Shown one piece after another: positions 48,700-58,545 of a stretch of DNA of 64,000 nt. Position numbers and translations under genes: made by a program. Source of the DNA: an uncultured Verrucomicrobia subdivision 3 bacterium (lineage in GTDB: Bacteria > Verrucomicrobiota > Verrucomicrobiia > Limisphaerales > UBA11358); assembly GCA_903917705.1 (NCBI GenBank), contig CAIXBQ010000015.1, positions 42,429 to 106,428 on the forward strand. The letters are read 5' to 3'. The notes below the pieces were generated by a model. It was not told where the DNA came from and did not search any database. It worked only from the letters and a program-made list of their open reading frames with translations. The number at the start of each line of letters is the position of its first letter. Within the stretch, counting starts at the first letter, position 1.

Positions 48700-50157
48700 C
48701 TATTCCGGCACCATTCGCCAAAATGGATTGGCCTTAGCTTTGTATAGGAATGCGAAATGCAGCAAATGCTTGATCCAATGGCCAGCCAGCCCAATTTCTC
48801 CCGAGGTGTAACGCAACTGGCGCCCGGTATCGGGGTAGGTTTGAAAATCAGGAACAATCGGATACATCGTCATGGACACAGCAGTGCCGTTCCAGAAATT
48901 TGAACCGGCGGAAGCGATGCAGGCCGCGCCCATTTTAGCGAGTGAGGCTTGCCGAGTCGGCACGGTGCTTTTGCCCTGCATCATATCCGTGACATTGAAG
49001 GCGACCTGTCGGGCCATTACGCCGGACGGCATCCCGGTGCGCGGCGGTGCGGGAAAAATCGGCGTGCCTTTGGGGTTGATCATCGGCTTGGAAATCGCGT
49101 GCGGTGGCGCAAAGGCGATGCCGACGGCAAAAATGTTTTTGTATTTCGGGTTCTGATAGGTGTTCGGCCAGTCAGACGGCAGCCATTTTTCGTAGGGCTT
49201 TGGCTCGTAATTGCCGTCCACGAGCATGAAACCACTCTTGGCAAAAAGCGTGGTGGTGATGTCGGCACCCTGCTTGTCGAACGCCTTGAGGCCGACACCG
49301 GCGAAGGGCGGTAAAAGCATGGCAAAATCAAACGGCACGGTCTTTTCATTGCCGTCGAGGTCTTCATACAAAATGGTATCCTTGCCGACCTCCTTGACGT
49401 GGGCGCGGGTGATCCATTTGACGCCGCGTTCGGTGTAAAGCGATTCCGTGAAAACGCGCGAGTGGGTGATGTAGCCGCCGCGTTTGATGTGCATTCCGCC
49501 GATGCCAAAATCACCCAACTCCTGTTCGTTGGAAATCCAAATGATGGTGGCATTGTTTCGCACCTTTCGCTGGCGCAGCACAAATTCCACGTTGAAAAGA
49601 TATTCAAACGCCGCGCCCTGGCAGGTGCAAGTCCCGTGACCCGTGCCAATGACAATCGTCTTCTTCTCGCCGCGTTGCATCCGGGCGACCAGTTCGTCCA
49701 ACGCTTTGGAGGCATGGGCCGCATGGTCAAAAGTGCAGACGGATTGGCTATTGTGGAGCGGTCCCAAGCCCGGCGTGGCATCAAAGTTCAGCTTGGGGCC
49801 GGTCGCATTGATCAAATAGTCATAAGTGACGGTTTCCCTTTGCCCCTTTTTCTCATGCGAAGTGTGTTCCACAGTCACAAATGGCTGCGGGTTATCGGCA
49901 TCGCCTTCGGGATGGATGCTGACTGCCTTGGCTTGGAAATACGTTATGCCCGTTTTCTTATACACTGGTGCCAGCGGAAACGTGACCTGTTCCGGTTGCA
50001 TCACCCCAACTCCGACCCAGATGTTCGAGGGAATCCAGTTCCATAAACTGTTGGGCGTGACAACGAGGACTTCATGGCTGCCGCCCAGTCGTTTCTTCGC
50101 ATGAAGCGCGGCGGTCTGCCCGGCAATGCCGCCACCGAGAATAACGAGACGTGCCAT
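48700..50157 (-). CDS. Sulfide:quinone oxidoreductase-like FAD/NAD(P) oxidoreductase
   Basis: N-terminal FAD motif ARLVILGGGIAGQTAALHAKKRLGG; PNSLWNWIPSNIWVGVGVM; co-located with rhodanese and DUF2892. Confidence 0.8.
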   Translation of the reverse strand: MARLVILGGGIAGQTAALHAKKRLGGSHEVLVVTPNSLWNWIPSNIWVGVGVMQPEQVTFPLAPVYKKTGITYFQAKAVSIHPEGDADNPQPFVTVEHTSHEKKGQRETVTYDYLINATGPKLNFDATPGLGPLHNSQSVCTFDHAAHASKALDELVARMQRGEKKTIVIGTGHGTCTCQGAAFEYLFNVEFVLRQRKVRNNATIIWISNEQELGDFGIGGMHIKRGGYITHSRVFTESLYTERGVKWITRAHVKEVGKDTILYEDLDGNEKTVPFDFAMLLPPFAGVGLKAFDKQGADITTTLFAKSGFMLVDGNYEPKPYEKWLPSDWPNTYQNPKYKNIFAVGIAFAPPHAISKPMINPKGTPIFPAPPRTGMPSGVMARQVAFNVTDMMQGKSTVPTRQASLAKMGAACIASAGSNFWNGTAVSMTMYPIVPDFQTYPDTGRQLRYTSGEIGLAGHWIKHLLHFAFLYKAKANPFWRMVPE

Positions 50158-50180
50158 AAATTTCCTTTATTGGGTTGGTT

Positions 50181-50555
50181 TCACCGGGAGGTTGATTGGT
50201 TTACGACGCTTTCCGCCCGACCATAGGAGCCAAGGTTGAAAGCGTTCGTGTAACCCAAGCCTTTCAATTTGCTTTTCGCCATGCCACTGCGCATACCGCT
50301 CGCGCAGTGCAACAACAGCACCTGGCTCTTATCCTTCACACGCTTCGGCAACGCGGTTTCAATTTCGTCGAGCGGGATGTTGATGGCCTTGGCCAGATGG
50401 CCGGAGTTGAATTCACCGGCACTGCGCACATCTATCACCAGCGCGCCGTTTTTAAGTTTTTCAAAGGCGTCTTTGGTCGAAATCTGGCCGGATTGTTTCA
50501 TCATAAAAATGGCCGCGACAATTGCCACGATGACTAAAATAGTTATCCAATTCAT
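50181..50555 (-). CDS. Membrane-anchored rhodanese-like protein
   Basis: MNWITILVIVAIVAAIF...LVIDVRSAGEFNSGHLAKAINIP...LLLHCASGMRSGMA. Confidence 0.88.
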   Translation of the reverse strand: MNWITILVIVAIVAAIFMMKQSGQISTKDAFEKLKNGALVIDVRSAGEFNSGHLAKAINIPLDEIETALPKRVKDKSQVLLLHCASGMRSGMAKSKLKGLGYTNAFNLGSYGRAESVVNQSTSR

Positions 50556-50559
50556 AGGG

Positions 50560-50775
50560 TTAATCCTCGTCGTCATCATCTGCTGCTTCACCAAGTTGTT
50601 TTTTCAAATAGTTCTTTACTGGACAAAAGCCAGTGAAGCCGGAGATGACTAAATAAGCACTGACCAGAAACGTCAGCAGCAGCCACCACTGACTGACCAC
50701 TTGCGAGAGCCAGACGCTGATGAGAATCAGTGCGCCAGCCAGAATCCATACCAAGCTGTTCATCAACCTGTTCAT
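50560..50775 (-). CDS. DUF2892-family small membrane protein
   Basis: MNRLMNSLVWILAGALILISVWLSQ...FTGFCPVKNYLKKQLG. Confidence 0.8.
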   Translation of the reverse strand: MNRLMNSLVWILAGALILISVWLSQVVSQWWLLLTFLVSAYLVISGFTGFCPVKNYLKKQLGEAADDDDED

Positions 50776-50783
50776 GCAAGCAT

Positions 50784-50810
50784 TGAGCCGCAGAACAGTA
50801 AAAAGTTACA
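50784..50810 (-). promoter_or_regulatory. Putative ECF-type promoter, site 5 (TGTAACTTTTTACTGTTCTGCGGCTCA)
   Basis: TGTAAC-N15-GGCTCA, directly upstream of the DUF2892-rhodanese-SQR operon. Confidence 0.7.
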
Positions 50811-50902
50811 AAACTTGTGTGCTCAACGAAGTTTGGATCAGCAGCAGGAAGAATTTAGCACGGGTTCGCATGGCAAACCCGTGCTTGAGTTACACTTAAA
50901 TA

Positions 50903-51562
50903 TTATGGGCGAAAATGCTTGGCATGGCGGATGTCCTCCGCTTCATACAGAAAGACCACTTCTTCGGCAATATTGACAGCGTGATCAGCGATGCGCTCCA
51001 AACTTTTGGCGATAACCATCAACTTCAGACAACGGCTGACATTATCTCGGTTTTCAGACATCAAGGTGGCGAGTTGGGTTTGAATATCACGGTTGAGGGC
51101 ATCAATTTCCTTGTCGCGATCAATGAGGCTTCGGGCGGTTTGGGAATCTTGTTTTACAAAGGAGTCCAGCGACGACTTCAAGATTTCCAGCACGGATTCG
51201 GCCAAACCGTAAATATCAACACGTTCTTGCAATGGCGGTTCAAGGTTGAGTTCCAGCACGCGGCGGGCGATTTTGGTGGCTTCGTCGCCGATCCGTTCCA
51301 ACTCATGTGCGGTCTTCATGCCCACGGTGATGAGCCGCAAATCTTTGGCCAATGGAGCTTTGGCCAGTAGTTCAATGGTGGTGTTGTCAATTTCTAGTTC
51401 CAATCGGTCGAGAATGGTATCCTCGGCGATGATGCGGGTGGCCTGGTCATTGTTGCGGTCACGCAAAGCCAGCATGGCATGGCTCGCCGCCGCCTCGGCG
51501 CGGCTGGCCATGCCAATGAGTTTTTCTTTGAAGCTGGAAATATCCTGTTCGAAGTGCTGCAT
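50903..51562 (-). CDS. phoU: Phosphate transport regulator PhoU
   Basis: MQHFEQDISSFKEKLIGMASRAEAAASHAMLAL, LERIADHAVNIAEEVVFL. Confidence 0.93.
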   Translation of the reverse strand: MQHFEQDISSFKEKLIGMASRAEAAASHAMLALRDRNNDQATRIIAEDTILDRLELEIDNTTIELLAKAPLAKDLRLITVGMKTAHELERIGDEATKIARRVLELNLEPPLQERVDIYGLAESVLEILKSSLDSFVKQDSQTARSLIDRDKEIDALNRDIQTQLATLMSENRDNVSRCLKLMVIAKSLERIADHAVNIAEEVVFLYEAEDIRHAKHFRP

Positions 51563-51572
51563 AAAATTCAGT

Positions 51573-52406
51573 TCAGCCAAAACGGCCGGTCACATAGTCC
51601 TCAGTCTGCTTCTGTGCCGGGGTCGTAAAAATTTTGGTGGTGGTGTCAAATTCGACCAGTTTGCCAAGATAGAAAAATGCCGTGTGTTCGGAGATGCGGG
51701 CAGCCTGCTGCATATTGTGCGTGACGATGACAATGGTGAACTCTTTTTTGAGGTCCAAAATCAAGTCTTCGATGTGCGCTGTGGCAATCGGATCCAAGGC
51801 CGAGGCCGGTTCATCCATCAGCAGAACTTCGGGCTGCACGGCGAGGGCGCGGGCGATGCACAAGCGCTGTTGTTGGCCGCCGGACAAGCTGATTGCCGGG
51901 GCGTTCAGTCGGTCTTTCACCTCGTCCCACAAGGCAGCCATGCGCAAGGATGTTTCCAGTCGTTCCTGTAACAGATCGGATTTTCTCAAGCCATTGAGCC
52001 GAAGACCAACGGTTACGTTCTCGGCAATGGACATCGTCGGAAACGGGTTTGATTTCTGGAAGACCATGCCAATCCGGCGACGCACCAAAGTCGGGTCAAT
52101 TTTTTTAGAATAAAGGTCTTCTCCAAAAAGTGTGATCCGGCCTTCCATGCGGGCGGAAGGCACCAGATCGTGCATCCGGTTCAGGCTGCGCAGCAGCGTG
52201 GATTTGCCGCAGCCGCTGGGTCCGATGATGGCGGTGACGGCGCGAGCCGGAACTTGCAGGGCCACATCAAAGAGCACTTGATGGCTGCCAAACCAGATGT
52301 TCAGGTCGCGAACATCGAAGGCCACTGGCGAGGGCGTTACAGAACTGGCTTCAATTCCGGTTGCTTGACCGGCCAGGCGGCTTAATGGGATGGAATTCAA
52401 AGTCAT
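51573..52406 (-). CDS. pstB: Phosphate ABC transporter ATP-binding protein
   Basis: [58 protein letters not shown]. Confidence 0.95.
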   Translation of the reverse strand: MTLNSIPLSRLAGQATGIEASSVTPSPVAFDVRDLNIWFGSHQVLFDVALQVPARAVTAIIGPSGCGKSTLLRSLNRMHDLVPSARMEGRITLFGEDLYSKKIDPTLVRRRIGMVFQKSNPFPTMSIAENVTVGLRLNGLRKSDLLQERLETSLRMAALWDEVKDRLNAPAISLSGGQQQRLCIARALAVQPEVLLMDEPASALDPIATAHIEDLILDLKKEFTIVIVTHNMQQAARISEHTAFFYLGKLVEFDTTTKIFTTPAQKQTEDYVTGRFG

Positions 52407-52418
52407 GATTCAGCTTTA

Positions 52419-53276
52419 TTAGCCGCGCGCCGAAAATTTTCCACGGGTAAGAAATCTGACGCCGATATTGAGAGCGAGCACCATGAGTATTAAAACCAAG
52501 GCTCCCGCCCAGGCTTGACGATGCCAGTCTTCATAGGGGGAAATGGCGTAGGTGAATATCTGCAACGGGAGCGCCGCGATAGGTTCCTTCAAATCATGAT
52601 TCCAAAATCGATTGCCGAACGCGGTGAACAAGAGCGGCGCGGTTTCTCCGGCGACCCGCGCCAACGCCAGCAAAACACCGGTAACAATCCCTTTGCTGGC
52701 AATTTTTACCACGATATGCAGGATGATTTTCCATCGGGCGATGCCCAGGGCATACGCCGCCTCACGATAACTGTTCGGCACGAGCGTCAGCATTTCCTCG
52801 GTGGTGCGGAGAATCAAAGGAATCATCATGAAACCAAGGGCGACAGCACCGGCATAAACGGAAAAGCCCTTCATCGGAATCACGAGCAGGGCATAAACCA
52901 CCACGCCCCAGACAATCGAAGGGGTGCCATTCAAAATGTCCGCCATGAAACGCACCAGCCAGTTGAACCGGCGTGATCCATATTCCGAAAGGTAAATGCC
53001 GCCCAAGACGCCCACCGGCACGCCGAGCAAGGCGGCCAAACCCAAAAGTGTGAGCGTCCCGACAATGGCATTGGCCATGCCGCCGCCCACTTCGCCGACC
53101 GGTTTTGGCAGGGCGGTAAAAAAATGCCAGTCCACTGAGCCAGCCCCCAATCTGACCAGATGAAATAAAACCAGTCCCAGCGGGGCGATCACGGCTAATG
53201 CACAGGCAAAACAGACGATGCTGACGCAACCGCTTTTAAGCTTGCGCCAGTGGTGGTGATGTTTGCTGACTTGCAT
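52419..53276 (-). CDS. pstA: Phosphate ABC transporter permease
   Basis: GIYLSEYGSRRFNWLVRFMADILNGTPSIVWG. Confidence 0.93.
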   Translation of the reverse strand: MQVSKHHHHWRKLKSGCVSIVCFACALAVIAPLGLVLFHLVRLGAGSVDWHFFTALPKPVGEVGGGMANAIVGTLTLLGLAALLGVPVGVLGGIYLSEYGSRRFNWLVRFMADILNGTPSIVWGVVVYALLVIPMKGFSVYAGAVALGFMMIPLILRTTEEMLTLVPNSYREAAYALGIARWKIILHIVVKIASKGIVTGVLLALARVAGETAPLLFTAFGNRFWNHDLKEPIAALPLQIFTYAISPYEDWHRQAWAGALVLILMVLALNIGVRFLTRGKFSARG

Positions 53277-53279
53277 TGA

Positions 53280-54269
53280 TTAGTGGCCGGCGGGCACGCG
53301 TTTGCCGACACCAAAATTTCCGATCAATAACTGGGCAACGATATTGGTGACGATAGTGACCAGCAGCAGCACCAAGCCCAGTTCAAAAATCGCGCTCAAA
53401 TAAACTTCCGTGGTGGCCTCGCTGAATTCGTTGGCGATGGCGCTGGCCAGGGTGTAACCCGGCGCGAACAAGGACTTGGCAATTTCTGGCCGGTTGCCGA
53501 TGACCATGGTAACGGCCATCGTCTCGCCGAGCGCCCGCCCCAAGCCCAGCATCGTGGCTCCGAAAATGCCCCGCTTGGCATAACTCAAAACTGCAATTCG
53601 CGTCACTTCCCAACGGGTTGCCCCCAACGCATAGGCCGCCTCCCGTTGCGAGTCTGGCACCGAACGCAGGATTTCCCGCGAAACGGAAGTGATAATGGGC
53701 AGAATCATTATGGCGATGATGATGCCCGCCGCCAAGATGCTGACTCCGTAAATCGGGCCTTGAAAAAAGGGTGTGAAGCCAAGTGTCTTTTTTAAGAACG
53801 GAAACGGCCAGTCGCGCAGCCACGGCACCATCACGAAAATGCCCCACAGTCCCAAAATGACGCTGGGAATTGCCGCCAGCATTTCGATCAGCATCATGAC
53901 CGGCTGCCGCAACCAGTTCGGCGCGAGTTCGGTCAGATAAATGGCCGTTCCCACGCTTAACGGCAGGGCAATCAACACGCCGATGATGGAAGACACAAAC
54001 GTGCCGAAAATGAACGGCAACGCGCCGTAATTTTCGTTGACTGGATCCCAGTCCGATTGCACCAGAAATCGCCAGCCAAATTTATGCAGCGTCAGCTGCG
54101 AGCCTTGAAACAACTTCCAGCCAACCAAGACCACCAACGCCAGCACAAACATGGCCATTGTTCCCGTCAGAATGCGAAAGACCGTGTCACCAATTTTACC
54201 AGGAGGCGGCAGCGATATGATTTCACTGCGCCCCGCAATTTTGGAATCAGCCTCTGACATGCCGGTCAC
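53280..54269 (-). CDS. pstC: Phosphate ABC transporter permease
   Basis: GTAIYLTELAPNWLRQPVMMLIEMLAAIPSVILGLWG. Confidence 0.93.
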   Translation of the reverse strand: MTGMSEADSKIAGRSEIISLPPPGKIGDTVFRILTGTMAMFVLALVVLVGWKLFQGSQLTLHKFGWRFLVQSDWDPVNENYGALPFIFGTFVSSIIGVLIALPLSVGTAIYLTELAPNWLRQPVMMLIEMLAAIPSVILGLWGIFVMVPWLRDWPFPFLKKTLGFTPFFQGPIYGVSILAAGIIIAIMILPIITSVSREILRSVPDSQREAAYALGATRWEVTRIAVLSYAKRGIFGATMLGLGRALGETMAVTMVIGNRPEIAKSLFAPGYTLASAIANEFSEATTEVYLSAIFELGLVLLLVTIVTNIVAQLLIGNFGVGKRVPAGH

Positions 54270-54274
54270 TCCGG

Positions 54275-55294
54275 CTAGTATTTGATTTCCTTGATGCGCG
54301 CCAGAACTCGGGCCTGCACATTCTCCGGCAAAGGTGCGTAGTTCAGCGACTCGGCCATCGTTTCACCCTTGGTGGCCGCCCAGTTCAAAAATTCCACCAG
54401 CTTCTTGCCTTTGGTAGCGTCTTTTTGAGTTTCATAAACCAGCAGCCATGTCGTGCCGGCAATGGGATAGGCTTTTTCGCCAGGCGGATTGACCATTGAG
54501 AAGCGGAAGTCATCAGGAATCTTGGCCGAAGCCAGCGCCGCCGTCACCGATTCCAGTGAAGCCTTAACATAACTGCCGGCGGAATTTTTCATGTTGGCGT
54601 AAGGCAGATGATTTTGCACTGCATAGGCCAGTTCAATATAGCCAATCGTGCCGGGCAACTGCTGAACTTGACCGGTGACGCCTTCATTACCTTTGGCACC
54701 CAATCCAACCGGCCATTTGACCGAGGTGCCGCGTCCAACTTTCGCTTCCCATTCCTTGCTGATGCTGCTCAAATAATCCACGAAAATATAGGTCGTGCCA
54801 CTACCGTCCGAACGATGCACCACCACAATATCTTGATCCGGTAACTTTGCATCGGGATTGGCTGCCGCAATGCGGGCGTCATTCCATTTGGTGATTTTGC
54901 CCAAGAAAATGTTCGCCACCGTCTCGCCATCCAGATTCAAGGTGGGATTTCCGGGCAAGTTGTAAGTAATGACATCCGCACCGGCGACCGTTGGAATGTG
55001 GAGGATTTTCGACGGGGCTTTGGCGAGATTATCATCGCTCATCGGGCCGTCGGAAGCGCCGAAATCAACCGTCTGCGCGAGAATCTGCTTCTGGCCGCCG
55101 CCGGAACCGATGGATTGGTAATTAAACCGCACCGACGGATCAGTTTTGGCATATTCATCAAACCACTTGGAATAAATCGGGTAAGGAAACGTCGCTCCTG
55201 CCCCGTTAATCAGCATTTGGGCAGAAGCCGTGGCCGCGATGCCAAAAGCAAGGCTGGTTGCGAAGAGGTTTTTGAATGTTTTGACGCAGTTCAT
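54275..55294 (-). CDS. pstS: Phosphate-binding protein
   Basis: INGAGATFPYPIYSKWFDEY, YQSIGSGGGQKQI, HRSDGSGTTYIFVDYLS. Confidence 0.95.
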   Translation of the reverse strand: MNCVKTFKNLFATSLAFGIAATASAQMLINGAGATFPYPIYSKWFDEYAKTDPSVRFNYQSIGSGGGQKQILAQTVDFGASDGPMSDDNLAKAPSKILHIPTVAGADVITYNLPGNPTLNLDGETVANIFLGKITKWNDARIAAANPDAKLPDQDIVVVHRSDGSGTTYIFVDYLSSISKEWEAKVGRGTSVKWPVGLGAKGNEGVTGQVQQLPGTIGYIELAYAVQNHLPYANMKNSAGSYVKASLESVTAALASAKIPDDFRFSMVNPPGEKAYPIAGTTWLLVYETQKDATKGKKLVEFLNWAATKGETMAESLNYAPLPENVQARVLARIKEIKY

Positions 55295-55346
55295 AATGTG
55301 TTTTGTGTGTGCAATAAAGCCTACCAAAGCATTAGACGACCCGCTT

Positions 55347-55384
55347 GTTACAGTCCCGCTGCAAAGGTGTTACAAGTGCGTTAC
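55347..55384 (-). promoter_or_regulatory. Candidate Pho box: 11-bp-phased GTAAC direct repeats upstream of pstS
   Basis: On the minus strand GTAAC-GCACTT-GTAAC-ACCTTT-GCAGC-GGGACT-GTAAC: start spacings 11, 11, 11. Confidence 0.65.
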
Positions 55385-55593
55385 GAAAAAGAGAATCGGA
55401 ATCCTGACCAGAGGCTTGAAACAGAAGCATCAAGCGGCAGAAAGCTACTTTGCAGGAAATTTTTATTTCCACTTTTTGCGTAACAAGTCGTGCGTCTCAA
55501 AAAAAATAAACAAATTGTAATCCGCGCACGGGCTTTGTGTTTATCCAAAGATGGTCTGTTCTTGTGTAGCGGGCGCTGTGGAGGCGTCCAACG

Positions 55594-55613
55594 AAACAAA
55601 CAAACAAACAAAC
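55594..55613 (+). repeat. Tetranucleotide repeat (AAAC)5
   Basis: aaacaaacaaacaaacaaac directly upstream of the 55626 start codon. Confidence 0.9.
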
Positions 55614-55625
55614 AAAAGAACAGCT

Positions 55626-55961
55626 ATGAAAAATAAAACACTCACCGGCCTGATCGTGGCCGGATTATTGATGAGCGGCGCGGCCTTCACGGCCTTCGCA
55701 CAAAACGGGGCGGGCCGGGCTGGCAACGGCAAAGGTTACGGCGGACCACCGCAATCCCAAGAGGAACGCGCCGCCCGGCAGGCCACGTGTCTCGAAAAGA
55801 ACGGCGGCATCTGCCCCAACGGCGGGCCACAGACAAACTGTCCGGCAGGCGGCATGGGCAAAGGTAAAGGCAAGGGCGGCCAGCATGGCTTGCGCGATGG
55901 CACCGGCCCGCGCAATGCCAGCGGAACCTGCCCCAATGCCTCTGCCCAGGGACAGAAGTAA
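55626..55961 (+). CDS. Small secreted Gly/Cys-rich protein
   Basis: Signal peptide MKNKTLTGLIVAGLLMSGAAFTAFA, then GKGYGGPPQSQEERAARQATCLEKNGGICPNGGPQTNCPAGG. Confidence 0.65.
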   Translation: MKNKTLTGLIVAGLLMSGAAFTAFAQNGAGRAGNGKGYGGPPQSQEERAARQATCLEKNGGICPNGGPQTNCPAGGMGKGKGKGGQHGLRDGTGPRNASGTCPNASAQGQK

Positions 55962-56008
55962 CGGCGAAATCCAAAGCACATACAGGCGGCAGCAATGCCG
56001 TCTGTTTT

Positions 56009-57550
56009 TTATTTCATGCCGGTGGCATTCCCGGAGGCGGGCAGCCACAAAACAAAAGCTGTCCAGCCGGCGCGCCCCTCCTTTAGCGAGAGTTCTCCGC
56101 CGTGGGCACGCGCAATCTCCCGCGCCAGACTTAAGCCCAGGCCGATGCCGTCAACCTGCCGTCCGCCGGCATGACTGACCCGATAAAACCGATCGAATAT
56201 TCTCGTTTGCTCATCCGACGGTATGCCGGGGCCGGTGTTACCGATGGTGAAAACAACCTGCCCGTTCGCGGCCTCGAGCTGGACGCTGATCTGTCCGTCC
56301 GTCTCGTTGTATTTGATGGCGTTCATGATGAGGTTGAATAGCGCGGTGTGCAGCAGCGCTCGGTCGGCCACCACCATCAATTGCAGCTGGATTGCCACGT
56401 CAAATTGCAGATGGACATCGGCGGCGAGCACGCGGGCGTCCTCGATCATCGCGTCCAGTTCCGCGCTCAAATCCACGGGTTCGCGCGCGAGCTTGAGTTG
56501 GCCGGCGTCGGCTTGGGCGAGCAGGAGGAGACTGCGTGTGATGGTTTTCAGGCGTTGGGTTTCATCGAGGAGATTGCTGAATAGTCGTTGTTCGGCCGAG
56601 CCGGGCGCGGCGGATTTCAGTGCGCTTTCCAATTCACCCTGCATCACAGTGAGTGGCGTCTTCAATTCGTGTGAGGCGTCCGCACTGAACCGGGTCGCCT
56701 GCCTGAAGCTCGTTTCCAGGCGCTCCATCATGCGATTCAAGACTTGAATGACGCGGCTGGCTTCCGGGCTTTCACCCGCGTCGGGAATCCGCTGCTCCAA
56801 CCCGCGCGCGGTGAAACGCTCGGCTGTATCGGCGATGGTCTTGAGCGGACGCAACGCGCGGCCCGCGACCGCCCAGCCGCCGAGGCCGACGAGAAACAGC
56901 GCCACTGGCAGCGTGAGCAAAAACGCGGCGCGCACCCGATTAAGTTCTTGTTCCACTTCCTGCTGGTTGAGGCCGATGACCAGCGTCACGTCATCATTGC
57001 CCAGCACGCCCACCCGCCAAGTGGAATTCGCCGCTTTGACAGTGAAGAATTTTGGGGACTTGGTGAAAACCACGTTGGGCGGCGGCCCGCCACGGCCTTG
57101 TCCGAAGCCGCGTCCGCCGAAGCCACGTTCCATGCCGGAATCAGTCCCTGGCGCTGCGGCGGCGGGAATATTCGTCCCGCCATCTTGCGCCATGGCAATG
57201 TGGTTGGTTTCCTCCAAGCGCAGGCTGTAAATGTCCGGTGCAATTTCTTTCGGCCAATATGGCGAACAGAAGATAGTGCGTCGGGCGGCGTCCTTGATCA
57301 GGAGAATGATGTGGTTGGTGTAATCGTCGCCGAAGGTGGATTCCAGCGAGCCGGCCAGCCGCTCGTAATTGCCGCGACCGGCAAACAAGCCGGGATGGCG
57401 CGTGCCAAGCGAACGGATTTCACGGTCCACCGCCTCCAGGCGCACCTGATAAATGAGCAGCCACATCACCACGCCAAACACCACCAGCACCAAGCCGGAA
57501 ATGCCCGCCGAGAGCAGCGCGATCTTGAGGCGTGAGGGCAGCGCCTTCAT
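56009..57550 (-). CDS. Sensor histidine kinase
   Basis: FSADASHELKTPLTVMQGELE, GIGLGLSLAREIARAHGG. Confidence 0.92.
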   Translation of the reverse strand: MKALPSRLKIALLSAGISGLVLVVFGVVMWLLIYQVRLEAVDREIRSLGTRHPGLFAGRGNYERLAGSLESTFGDDYTNHIILLIKDAARRTIFCSPYWPKEIAPDIYSLRLEETNHIAMAQDGGTNIPAAAAPGTDSGMERGFGGRGFGQGRGGPPPNVVFTKSPKFFTVKAANSTWRVGVLGNDDVTLVIGLNQQEVEQELNRVRAAFLLTLPVALFLVGLGGWAVAGRALRPLKTIADTAERFTARGLEQRIPDAGESPEASRVIQVLNRMMERLETSFRQATRFSADASHELKTPLTVMQGELESALKSAAPGSAEQRLFSNLLDETQRLKTITRSLLLLAQADAGQLKLAREPVDLSAELDAMIEDARVLAADVHLQFDVAIQLQLMVVADRALLHTALFNLIMNAIKYNETDGQISVQLEAANGQVVFTIGNTGPGIPSDEQTRIFDRFYRVSHAGGRQVDGIGLGLSLAREIARAHGGELSLKEGRAGWTAFVLWLPASGNATGMK

Positions 57551-58221
57551 GCGCCGGCCTTGATGCGATAGCCCACGCCGCGAATGGTCTCGATGAGCTT
57601 GTTGGGAAAATCACCGTCCACTTTTTTACGCAGGCGCTGGACGTAAACCTCCACGAGATTTGTGCCCGGATCAAAATTGTAATCCCAGACCCGCTCGCAA
57701 ATCTCAACCCGCGTCAGCACGCGGCCCGGCGAGCGCATCAGATGTTCGAGCAGCGAAAATTCGCGCGCCGTCAACTCGACGGCTTGGTCTCCGCGCGCCA
57801 CCTTGCGCGTGAGCAGATTCATTTTTAGATCTGCCACGGCGAGGATGCTCTGACTGGTGCCCGCCGCGCGCCGGGTGACCGCATGGAGACGGGCGATCAA
57901 TTCCTCGATATGAAACGGTTTGGTAAGGTAATCATCCGCGCCAAGATTCAACCCTTCGAGGCGCTCGTTGAGTTCGCTGCGAGCCGTCAGCAGGATGACC
58001 GGCAGTGCAATCTTTCGTTCGCGCAGATTGCGCAGGATGCTCAAGCCATCTTTGCCCGGCAGCATGATGTCGAGCACGAGCGCGTCGTAAGGCCGCGAAC
58101 ACGCCAACATATATCCCTCATCGCCGTGCGTTGACACCTCGACGACGAAACCCTGCGCCTCCAGCCCTTTGCGGACAAAGGAGGCGATCTTTTTCTCGTC
58201 TTCGATAACCAGGACTTTCAC
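57547..58221 (-). CDS. OmpR-family response regulator
   Basis: MKVLVIEDEKKIASFVRKGLEAQGF; winged-helix C-terminus; ATGA overlaps on both sides. Confidence 0.92.
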   Translation of the reverse strand: MKVLVIEDEKKIASFVRKGLEAQGFVVEVSTHGDEGYMLACSRPYDALVLDIMLPGKDGLSILRNLRERKIALPVILLTARSELNERLEGLNLGADDYLTKPFHIEELIARLHAVTRRAAGTSQSILAVADLKMNLLTRKVARGDQAVELTAREFSLLEHLMRSPGRVLTRVEICERVWDYNFDPGTNLVEVYVQRLRKKVDGDFPNKLIETIRGVGYRIKAGA

Positions 58222-58475
58222 AGGGCGTTTTCACTGCCCGGAAATTTTTCTTTCCACTTTTTGCGCAGCGTGTCGTGCATTTTTTCGCGAAATTGAATAG
58301 GCATCGCATACGGCTGGCCGTCCTTGTAGAGCGTGATGGTCTGGCGGATGTTATCCACGACCACCTGGCAGGGATTGCACCCCGCCATGTGCTTCTCGAA
58401 CTCGACGCAGACCGCCGGATCAACCGTGCCGTCCACATATTCGTTCAACATCGCCAGCAATTCTTCGCACTTCAT
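58218..58475 (-). CDS. Soluble zinc-finger (ZAS-type) anti-sigma factor
   Basis: MKCEELLAMLNEYVDGTVDPAVCVEFEKHMAGCNPCQVVV: HxxxCxxC motif, no TM helix, 85 aa. Confidence 0.8.
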   Translation of the reverse strand: MKCEELLAMLNEYVDGTVDPAVCVEFEKHMAGCNPCQVVVDNIRQTITLYKDGQPYAMPIQFREKMHDTLRKKWKEKFPGSENAL

Positions 58476-58496
58476 GGTATTTATCTCTTTAATGAC

Positions 58497-58523
58497 CGAG
58501 CCATGAGCCGGCTAAAAGTTACA
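58497..58523 (-). promoter_or_regulatory. Putative ECF-type promoter, site 6 (TGTAACTTTTAGCCGGCTCATGGCTCG)
   Basis: TGTAAC-N15-GGCTCG between the sigma gene and the anti-sigma gene. Confidence 0.7.
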
Positions 58524-58545
58524 AGGTTTGTGGCAAAATGAGTTT

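Noticed and set aside
52331-52345. GTTACA in pstB as another ECF site
   Set aside because: No GGYTCR partner at 15 nt; lies inside coding sequence.
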